Of a stretch of 21,208 nt of DNA, positions 1 through 7,600 are shown piece after piece. How positions within the stretch are numbered: position 1 is the first letter of the stretch; the number at the start of each line of letters is the position of its first letter. Below the pieces are notes generated by a model. That model worked only from the letters and a program-made list of their open reading frames with translations, did no database searches and was not told where the DNA came from. Where the stretch lies: positions 1 through 21,208 of IMG/VR virus record IMGVR_UViG_3300013123_000046. One strand, 5' to 3'. The stretch is from a virus. The position numbers were made by a program, and so were the translations under genes.

Positions 1-100
1 AATGAAGAACGATCAAATCAATAGGAGAGCGCTGTGTACCAAAACGCCCAACTGCTGTCTCAAACTCTATGTTTGGAATAGTTGTTTCTTCTCTTTTCAT
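1..100 (-). CDS. N-terminus of probable N-acetylmuramoyl-L-alanine amidase (endolysin), cut by window edge
   Basis: An ATG at 98-100 overlaps the stop of the preceding LamG gene (ATGA arrangement) and opens a frame of 33 codons that leaves the window at base 1. The visible end reads RSPIDLIVLH. A hydrophobic strand ending in His is how the first zinc-ligand strand of Amidase_2/T7-lysozyme-type amidases usually looks, and it lies near the N-terminus as it does in those enzymes. Such an enzyme would cleave the amide bond between N-acetylmuramic acid and L-alanine in host peptidoglycan during lysis. Placement after the tail genes fits a lysin. With only 33 residues and one putative ligand visible, the family call is an inference. 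The remaining catalytic residues lie outside the window. Confidence 0.5.
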   Translation of the reverse strand, partial: MKREETTIPNIEFETAVGRFGTQRSPIDLIVLH

Positions 101-837
101 ATAAAGTTGATAATTTTAGAACCAATACTTGTAATAATTGGGTATTCCATTGTAGGAGGGGTAAAATTACTTGTCCATCGTGCTATGCCTTTTGAGAAGC
201 GGAATTCGTCTATCCAACCGTTGAAATAAAATCCGTCATAATTTCCATATCTTCCTATTGTAAGTTTATCTTGTGCTTGATATGGTCCAGCAAAGGTTAA
301 ATCATTTGTGCTTATTGCTACTGTAGTTGTAAGAGTTTGAGAGACACCATCAATAAAAATATAGAAATTACTTCCATTTCTCACAAAGGCAAGATGATAC
401 CAGACACCAGTTGAGGGAGTCCACGAACAATAATATCTTCCCTTCTCTGTGTCATTAACAATACTATCAAAATGAAGTGTATTATCGGTATTCCAAAAAA
501 TACCAAAAAAATCTTTTTGATTACCAGAACCATCTGCGTTTTCAGCCGTTCTTCTTGCCCATTGAGATTGAGTTGATGCTATTGAATTAAAACGAATCCA
601 ATGGTCAACCGTAAAATCTCCTGCCGCAGGTTCATGGTCTGCCGTATCGGGAGTATCTATATAATCTCCCGTACCATCAAGCAATCCTGATGCAGTACCA
701 AACTTTTTTTGAGCTGTGTCAAGTTGGGCATTTCCACCAGCAGTCCATGTCTTACCACTTTCATCAGTAAAGGTAGTAGAAGCATCATCACCATTAAAAT
801 GAAGAAGGCTTTTTGTATAGGAATCATCTACTGCCAT
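97..837 (-). CDS. LamG/concanavalin-like jelly-roll virion protein (tail fibre or decoration)
   Basis: The protein has 246 residues. Most of it (about 10-220) has the pattern of a laminin-G-like (LamG_3) jelly roll: a start of the type LLHFNGDDAS, a central GDFTVDHWIRF strand, FYIFIDGVSQ, LTIGRYGN and the very typical closing stretch GWIDEFRFSKGIARW followed by FTPPT. In phages these domains sit on tail fibres, spikes or appendages and are thought to bind glycans at the cell surface. No signal peptide or membrane segment is seen. The ATG lies four bases after the stop of the upstream fibre-like gene, so the two are probably co-translated, and its stop overlaps the next start. The exact ligand is unknown. 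Confidence 0.8.
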   Translation of the reverse strand: MAVDDSYTKSLLHFNGDDASTTFTDESGKTWTAGGNAQLDTAQKKFGTASGLLDGTGDYIDTPDTADHEPAAGDFTVDHWIRFNSIASTQSQWARRTAENADGSGNQKDFFGIFWNTDNTLHFDSIVNDTEKGRYYCSWTPSTGVWYHLAFVRNGSNFYIFIDGVSQTLTTTVAISTNDLTFAGPYQAQDKLTIGRYGNYDGFYFNGWIDEFRFSKGIARWTSNFTPPTMEYPIITSIGSKIINFI

Positions 838-840
838 ATC

Positions 841-1836
841 TTATGGAAGCGCAAAGCGCAATCTAACTACTAACCCTTTAGCTGCTGTTGTCGCAACGGC
901 ATCACAATCAATACGAAGTAAATCATTAGTTGCAACATCATCTTTTGTGGTATCAATTACCGCAGGTGTTGCCGCTGTGTCTGAACCTGTTTCCCCTGAG
1001 TCAATAGTGAGTTTGGTTGAAAGCATATCTACTGAGTCGGTTACGTTTGCAATCTGAATATCTGTTGTTCCTGTTGTTCCTGCTGTTACTACCCGTGCAT
1101 GAACTCCGACCAAATTCATTCCATTCAATTCTTCAGGAATAGTAAAGTAAGCCTTTCCATCTCCTGTTGCTGTATCCGTTGCTCCGTCAACTACTTGAAT
1201 ACATACAGTAGTTGGCTTAGCTGTAATACATGTTTCAGTTCCAGCACTTGTAAGCCTATAGGCATTATCATCACTCTTAAAATATAGTTTGTTATATCCG
1301 CTTGAAGGATTACTGGGAGTTGCCACTTGAGCATGAGTCGTTGCAACAGAAAACGTTTTTGCAAGATTACTATCAGCAATCGCTTTTGGCGTCACGATCT
1401 TTAGATCACTGGTTCCCGTATTTACATCTGATCCGCTTGCTTTAAGGGTTGTCACAAGCGCACTCTTGTGTGTTCCATCTTGATTATGTTCTGTTAACCC
1501 CCAGTCAACCATATCGTTCCAATCTTGAGCATTCCACACCATCTCGATAACGGCTCCTCCTGAATGAGCTTGTTCAGTTGTTGAGTCTTTACCACGCACA
1601 TAAGAAGCTATGTTCCCACCCGATACCACTCCTGTAATACGTTCTATTTTAGAGCCTAAAGACGTTCCACCACTATCTACACGGTCAAATGTAAGCGTAA
1701 TTCCTGTATCAGTTGGAAGCCCAGTAACAGTAGCAGGGGTAATTGTATCTCCCGTTCCTGTACCAATTCCTGTTGTTAAAGTTGTTGAAAAAAGACTTTT
1801 ATATTTTTTTAGCAAGTCTGATGCTGATGCAGCCAT
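841..1836 (-). CDS. Putative tail fibre / receptor-binding virion protein
   Basis: The protein has 331 residues, is rich in Thr, Ser, Ala and Gly, and looks beta-structured. The N-terminal 100 residues probably attach it to the tail. Around residues 103-125 is a Trp/Asn-rich segment (WNAQDWNDMV, then EHNQDGTHK) of a type often found in tail fibre and spike proteins between the attachment part and the shaft. Residues 130-210 contain an asparagine/serine-rich shaft-like stretch, and residues 215-331 form a probable separate C-terminal beta domain. It follows the large tail protein gene and precedes the LamG gene. The ATG has no clear Shine-Dalgarno sequence, only an AT-rich leader. The function is inferred from composition and position, and no catalytic motif is visible. 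Confidence 0.6.
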   Translation of the reverse strand: MAASASDLLKKYKSLFSTTLTTGIGTGTGDTITPATVTGLPTDTGITLTFDRVDSGGTSLGSKIERITGVVSGGNIASYVRGKDSTTEQAHSGGAVIEMVWNAQDWNDMVDWGLTEHNQDGTHKSALVTTLKASGSDVNTGTSDLKIVTPKAIADSNLAKTFSVATTHAQVATPSNPSSGYNKLYFKSDDNAYRLTSAGTETCITAKPTTVCIQVVDGATDTATGDGKAYFTIPEELNGMNLVGVHARVVTAGTTGTTDIQIANVTDSVDMLSTKLTIDSGETGSDTAATPAVIDTTKDDVATNDLLRIDCDAVATTAAKGLVVRLRFALP

Positions 1837-1866
1837 ATTAGTATAAAAATAAATAATGTTTCATAA

Positions 1867-3831
1867 TTAGTTTCCAACACGCCAACTTGACGGTGGGTTG
1901 ACTTTGATTTGATTTCCTGAGAAAATCATTGACTGTAATGTATAATCTGCGTCTGTTGATTGAGTTGTTATACGAACCTGTACATCTTTAAGTTTTTTAT
2001 TTATTTTTATATATCTCGGATCAGCAGAGTCGGAAAAAAATGTCGGAACTCCAAGTGTATCTCCCATCTGAACCTCACCCATTACATCAAACCCCATTCC
2101 TGTCATTGAGTATTGAGGAGTAATGGTTGCTGAACCCAAAGATACAAACCCCGTTGACTTTCCCGAACCTAATACTTCAAAGTTAATCTCTCCTCTTGGA
2201 GAACCAAGTTTTATGAACACCTTTTTTAGTTTCAAAAAATCCTTCCAAAACTTGTTTAATGACCATCTTCCCGATGTATATGTTGTTGAAAAAGAAGCTC
2301 CTAAATCTCCCGCAATAGACGATGACATTTCAATCAGTTTTTCCCCTGATGTTGGGACATATAAAAAGTGTGTTGTTTTTGATGAGTCTGTATATTCAAG
2401 AAACTGTTTTGCACCTATTGACCAATCAACTACCCAACACATACGCTCAGTATCATAGTAGATTATTCTATTATTCGACGTACCCGTTGTCGGTACTGAA
2501 AAAAAGACCTTAGCATCATAAAAATATGCACAAACACTATCTATTGCAGATCCGACAAGCCCTCTTATATACGGTCTAATACGGGACGAAAGCTCGTTTG
2601 TACGCAAGATACCATAATAGTTTTTTTCTGGTCCAAGTGTGTACATACCACGTCTATTGAAAAACCATATATTGTTGTTATCTGATGTTACTGAAAGCTG
2701 TGAGTCAGTTCCGAATGATCCAACTACCTTTGTGGCATTTGGAATAGAAAATGAAGTATCCCCGACAGTTGCGGAAGTTATTGAGATCTGCCATACAGCA
2801 CCTTTCCCTTCAGGAGTTGAACAGAGTATGGTAGATCGGCCATCACCCTGTCCTGATTGATAATGAATAACAGCTTTAGGACGCTCACGACCTCCACGCT
2901 CTAAGGCAACCCATCCACCACCATAAAAGTCTGAAAACTTACCTATTGCTGTTCCTGTACCTGAAAAATACACAATATACGGATTACTCGGATCATTTGT
3001 CGCCCATATTCTGTTTCCCGATACAGTCATTGACTTAAACTTAGGAGCAGCAGTTGTATTTGATAAAGGAGGTTCAACATATACGTTAATCTCTTTTGTC
3101 CCGTCGTCCATATATTGATTAGCAGAGGAAGAGTCAAGCAATGCCTCATATCCTGTTGTTTCAGATATATATAATTGATATGCTGTTGCATCAGATACTG
3201 TATCCCAATTCCAAGTTATATACTCACTTGCCGCCCACTGATCACGGGGTTTGTTGATTGATACGGAAGCCTCTGTTGATCCGACAGTCTCTCCAATCTC
3301 ATTTACTGCAGTAACCTGTGCATACATAGTAAACGTCCCCGATGCTAACCCTGTCCGTGTACCGACTAATCCGGTTGGAGCTGAAAGGGAAGAATAGGTT
3401 GTAAGAACCGATCCATTATATCTGGCTAAGTTATCAGTTCCGTTTGCTATATATAAATATCCTGATATCTGCATAAAAAAACACTGAGTACCCGCTGTGA
3501 ACGTAGCACCTGTAACCTCCGTCCACGTCCCACCATTGGTTGAACTATATGCTTTTCCATTTGAAATAGCGATAAGCTCGGTAGTTCCGTCATTATTTAC
3601 ATACTCAGCAGCCCCATCAATCGTTGATGGGAGGGTTGATCCATAGTAGTCAGTTCCCCATCTCGGCTTCCACTTTCCATCATCAACCAACATAAGATTA
3701 GTCGCTTCTTTTGCCTCATTAAAGGCAAGTGAAGCCTCCTGAAGAAGCCGATTGACTCCGCCTCGATAGTCTTTTATCTCAAACTCCGTCTTGTTTTGAG
3801 AGGTAGTTCCCCCTCTAAAATCAAATTTCAT
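1867..3831 (-). CDS. Large beta-rich tail protein (tail hub / stabilisation-protein-like)
   Basis: The protein has 654 residues. The start opens with a conserved-looking segment around DYRGGVNRLLQEASL and NLMLVDDGKWKPRWGT, followed by repeated beta units rich in Ser, Thr, Gly and Tyr that could form a propeller-like fold. A fibronectin-III-like segment lies near residues 140-240 (start APTGL, later TAVNEIGET). Short-tailed phages carry a protein of this size and make-up just after the tail adaptor, such as the P22 gp10-like stabilisation or T7 gp12-like nozzle proteins, and position supports the same role here. Its ATG overlaps the adaptor stop (ATGA), with GGAG close upstream, so translation is probably coupled. 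The family assignment rests on context and composition and not on a diagnostic motif. Confidence 0.6.
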   Translation of the reverse strand: MKFDFRGGTTSQNKTEFEIKDYRGGVNRLLQEASLAFNEAKEATNLMLVDDGKWKPRWGTDYYGSTLPSTIDGAAEYVNNDGTTELIAISNGKAYSSTNGGTWTEVTGATFTAGTQCFFMQISGYLYIANGTDNLARYNGSVLTTYSSLSAPTGLVGTRTGLASGTFTMYAQVTAVNEIGETVGSTEASVSINKPRDQWAASEYITWNWDTVSDATAYQLYISETTGYEALLDSSSANQYMDDGTKEINVYVEPPLSNTTAAPKFKSMTVSGNRIWATNDPSNPYIVYFSGTGTAIGKFSDFYGGGWVALERGGRERPKAVIHYQSGQGDGRSTILCSTPEGKGAVWQISITSATVGDTSFSIPNATKVVGSFGTDSQLSVTSDNNNIWFFNRRGMYTLGPEKNYYGILRTNELSSRIRPYIRGLVGSAIDSVCAYFYDAKVFFSVPTTGTSNNRIIYYDTERMCWVVDWSIGAKQFLEYTDSSKTTHFLYVPTSGEKLIEMSSSIAGDLGASFSTTYTSGRWSLNKFWKDFLKLKKVFIKLGSPRGEINFEVLGSGKSTGFVSLGSATITPQYSMTGMGFDVMGEVQMGDTLGVPTFFSDSADPRYIKINKKLKDVQVRITTQSTDADYTLQSMIFSGNQIKVNPPSSWRVGN

Positions 3832-4496
3832 AATTCTCCAAAACCAGCATCGTTAATGTCTAATTCATCACCGATAACTTCAGTATTTTCAGTTCTCATT
3901 TGATCAAGTAGGCCTTCTGCAACCTGCATTTCCTGATTTGATTCAGTTAATAAACCATCGGATTTATAAAATCTTGATAGAACATAATGAACAATAAACA
4001 TAGGATCCTTCATTTCGTTTTCTGATGTTCCCGTTGATAGATGGGTTGGCTTTTTCCAGTATCCGTAAGAAATAGTTGCCCCTGTGGTAAGATTGACATT
4101 TGAATTGACCTTCATATCAAACCCGTCTTTCTCGTTTCCGACAAAGTAAACAAAATTAGTTTCTGATTCTTTAAGTTGCGGAAGTCTTGAAATAGGCTCA
4201 ATAACATAAGTTGTTCCCCCTATGCCAACATACTCTCCTACCTGTGGAGGTATCATCATATCTGACGGACAACCGTATGAAGCGTCTCCTGCGAGGGTTG
4301 TTTTATCGCCATCTGTTGCATCTGCTAACTCTTTATATAACTCGTTCCATCTCACCCCTTCAAGTTTCGCCCATCTTTTGATTGCCATATTGGCAAGTAT
4401 CCGGGCAGTAAGATATTCTGCTGATGTAGAGTCCCATGTATCATTGTCATTCTCGTAAGCTGCGTATATCGCCTCTATAATGTCAGTTTCTTGCAT
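3828..4496 (-). CDS. Tail adaptor / head-tail connector protein
   Basis: The protein has 222 residues from the preferred ATG at 4496. The frame is open upstream to 4538, but those 14 extra residues would be encoded inside the terminator-like stem and U-tract of the RNA cassette there, and the MQETDIIEAIY start looks natural. The N-terminal half is helical and contains the stretch LTARILANMAIKRWAKLEG. The middle has beta segments with YVIEPISRLP and ISYGYWKKPTHL, and the C-terminus is helical. This resembles the SU10-type adaptor of short-tailed phages, which binds the portal and recruits the tail. It sits directly before the large tail protein. No strong ribosome binding site is visible (leader TTTTTACAACT before ATG). 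Confidence 0.6.
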   Translation of the reverse strand: MQETDIIEAIYAAYENDNDTWDSTSAEYLTARILANMAIKRWAKLEGVRWNELYKELADATDGDKTTLAGDASYGCPSDMMIPPQVGEYVGIGGTTYVIEPISRLPQLKESETNFVYFVGNEKDGFDMKVNSNVNLTTGATISYGYWKKPTHLSTGTSENEMKDPMFIVHYVLSRFYKSDGLLTESNQEMQVAEGLLDQMRTENTEVIGDELDINDAGFGEL

Positions 4497-4600
4497 AGTT
4501 GTAAAAATAATTTTAGCCACAAAAAAAGGCCGAGACACCTAACGATTTTTCGTTAAGTAACTCGGCCTTACTGCTCACTTGTGCAGCACGGGCTATACCT
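4496..4600 (-). ncRNA. RNA cassette copy 1: structured leader ending in a terminator-like hairpin
   Basis: On the minus strand the element starts near GGTATAG, which overlaps the stop codon of the 1911-residue gene. It continues with CCCGTG, a small hairpin CTGC/GCAG, and then a long hairpin with outer stem GGCCGAG/CTCGGCC (4528-4534 with 4561-4567) and inner stem TAACGA/TCGTTA on an AAAA loop. Seven U residues (4521-4527) follow, then GTGGCTAAAA, and the adaptor ATG is 24 bases on. The hairpin plus U-tract looks like an intrinsic terminator, yet it stands in front of a structural gene. Layout and flanking boxes match the copies near 12025-12109 and 18511-18602. Confidence 0.7.
4521..4567 (-). 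terminator. Terminator-like hairpin before the adaptor gene
   Basis: A 7-bp GC-rich outer stem GGCCGAG/CTCGGCC encloses a second stem of 6-8 bp with an AAAA loop and is followed by seven U residues. It would stop transcription from upstream unless it is read through or antiterminated, because the tail genes follow without another clear promoter. Confidence 0.75.
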
Positions 4601-7600
4601 TAATCCTTATAATACTCTTTTGATTATCTTTTTTCAACACTATTTTAGGCATTTTGATTTTCTTTACTTTAGCAAGTTTGGGCGCTTTAATCTTGATAGT
4701 TTTAATTTTGGGAGCTTTCAAAAGTTTAACTGATACCTTTTTAACCGCCTTAGCTTTTGCACCTGAATACTTAGATGTCATACTTTTAAGTTTTGCAATA
4801 GCTTTTTCTGCTTCATCTGCTGTCATTTTACCTGCCTCATACAAATCAAGTATGTCATTGGCTTTACTCGTGATTTGACCTTTATACTTAGATACTAACT
4901 TTTTGTCAAGCTCGGTATTTCCTGTAAGTTGAGGAGCTTTGGGTTGAAAGTTAAGGTCTATTGTTTTTGTTTTACCATCACTGGTTGGAATTACAATAAA
5001 GTTTTTATAACTTCCAACACTATTATTGTTTTTTACCTGCTCTTTAACACTTTCAAGCTGTCTATCATCATGCCTTTTTTGCAATATGGTATTGTATTCT
5101 GATACTTTATCCTGTGCGTCTATTACCTTTTGTGTCTGTTTTTCTCCAAGAACATTCGTACCTTCCCTAAAGTATTTCTGTGCTTCTTGTACGGAGTTTG
5201 GACCAAAAAGTGTCGTTTTAATTCTATTCCCTGCATTTTGAGGAATAACAAAACGTATCCTTCCAGATGGAGAAGTAGTATATCCTTGATTATATGATGT
5301 AACACCTTCAACACTCTTTTTTACCTGTCCGCCACCAAAGGGAGGAAGTAAATAAGTAAGTGGTTTTGTAAACTCTTTTCCTAAGTTTGCCTCACCCCTG
5401 ATTAAAGCTGGAACATCAGGAATGGCAGCTCCAATCGGTATTCTTCCACCAGTAAATGTTGAACTGAATGGTAACTGATCTCCTATATTTTGTACAAGGT
5501 TTTGTGTAGCCCTACCTTTCTTCATATTAGGATTTATATAATCCTCATATGCTTGTTGTGCTACTCCTACCGGATCAAATGCAGGTCTTCTACTTGTAAT
5601 CTTCTCGTATATATTGTTAAATATGTAAGAATAAAGGAATAGTTGACCGATAGCCGATGCAGCACCTATCTTACTAAAGTTTCTTGGAATATCCTTTGCC
5701 ATGAATGATAACTGATTATTCACTTCAAGCTGAAACATAGTTAATGCCCGAAGTGTCTGTGAATTAAACATTGTAGGGGTTGATCCAAGAGAGCGATCTG
5801 CCATCATCCTTGCCGCCCAGTCATCTGCACGTTTCATGGCTTGTACTGGCGATAGTCCTTTTTTAATACCCTCATTAAACTTGCTTCTAACGATTGTTTG
5901 TGCAGTAAAATTATCAATAGCCTTAAACAACCACGATGCTTTATCTCCTGCCTTTTCCCATATATTCATTGATATTCTGTCAGATCCAATACGTCTTGTT
6001 AAAAAGTCGGATCTATCAATAAATCCATCATCTTTTAACATACCCGATATGGTTTGTGCCATTCCTTTTATAAATGATGGCTTGTCTGTTGTTGCAAGTG
6101 ATTGAGTAAATGGAATATAGTTTGTAAGGGCGGATGATACATTTGCAGCAACCATATTAGCACCAACCTTTCTTTGTAATCCTGTTGCAAATGCATATAT
6201 TTTTCTGCCAAAAAAGCCTTCTGCTGATCTATCAAGCATTGATTTCTTACCCGCAAGGTTATTTATATATTCTGTTAAATCTGCAACAAAGTTAGTAAGA
6301 TGTTGTGTCCCTGCAAACTTTGCACGTATTGATTTTTCAAGCAATCGTAAGTTTTGGATATTGTCTGTATGATATATCTGTTTTGAAGCACCTTCGATAT
6401 ATTTGTCTATTCCCTGAATAGCATCAAAGTCAGTCACATCTGTTTTTCTCTGTAGTGCATTAGCAAAGAAGTTTTTACCCGGTTTAAAGTCTGCGGTAAG
6501 TCCATTAACATCCGTTGGGAGTGCAGTATCACGTACTGGAATACCAACCTGTTCAAGCAGATTTGTTACTTCCTGAAAGTGAGTAAAGTAATCTTTTCTT
6601 TTTGGTATAGGATCATAACCATTTTGTTTTAATACTCGGTTTATATCATTTAAGTAAGTATCATACTTTCCTCTAATAACATTTATTGCCCTCTCAATTT
6701 GCTGTGTTTTTACCTCACCGACCTTAGCAACTACATCACTTCTGTTTATTTTGTTTTCTCCTAATCGCTGAAGTAATTTAGACTCAACGCTTCGTGCCTT
6801 TATTCCTAGTGAGCTTATTTCTCTTCTTTCCCTATTTAGCCATCTAATACGATCTGCCTCTGCTTTTTTAACAGGAGCTATAAATCGTTCTTTCATCTCT
6901 GGAGCATCTTTGCCCATTATGTCCTCGAAATTACGCTCTATTGTTTCTCTTGAGAGCAGTGGTCTTGCTTTATCCTTCCACAATTCGGCTCTATCCATTA
7001 TATCTTTATCTAAAGCTCTACCAGCCTTATCAATAACAATGTTTCCTTTTTTATTCGATACATATTTTCCTTGTAATCCTTTTTGTGTTTGTTGTTCAAT
7101 AATCTCACCAACACTTTTAATGCCTGATTTAACCTGTTGCTTTTCGTTTGATACAGTATCCTTAAAAACCATTCTTGACCATTCCTTAAAATCAGCTTCT
7201 GCTCTTTGTTGGGGTGATTGTATTTTTAGTTTTGGTTCAGCATTATAGACAATATCTCTCATTCCCTTTGCTTGTTTTTCAAGTTCTTTTGCTTGTTTCA
7301 GTTCAATGGGAAGCGGTATAGTAGCTTTTGACTTTGAAGGTAATGATAGCGCTATGTCTAATAATTCCACATCTGTCCTATTTATATTTCCCTCATAATC
7401 ATTTGTTATTTCACGCATCCTATTTAAAACTCTATCTACAAGTTTTGCGTTCTTAGTGTATAAGGTTTCAATGTCTCCTTCTTGTCCTGCTTTGCTGTTT
7501 ACCATTTTCCGTAAAGATGAAAGGTCTTGTAAGTCATTTTTACTTAATTGTTCTATTTGTGAAAGGATTGCATCATTTGCCATTTGATCTTCATATCTTA

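Noticed and set aside
2-229. Plus-strand open frames, here and elsewhere (for example 2123-2458, 6910-7248, 7777-8115 and 15489-15854)
   Set aside because: They all lie opposite convincing minus-strand genes, have poor composition and no start signals, and are shadows.
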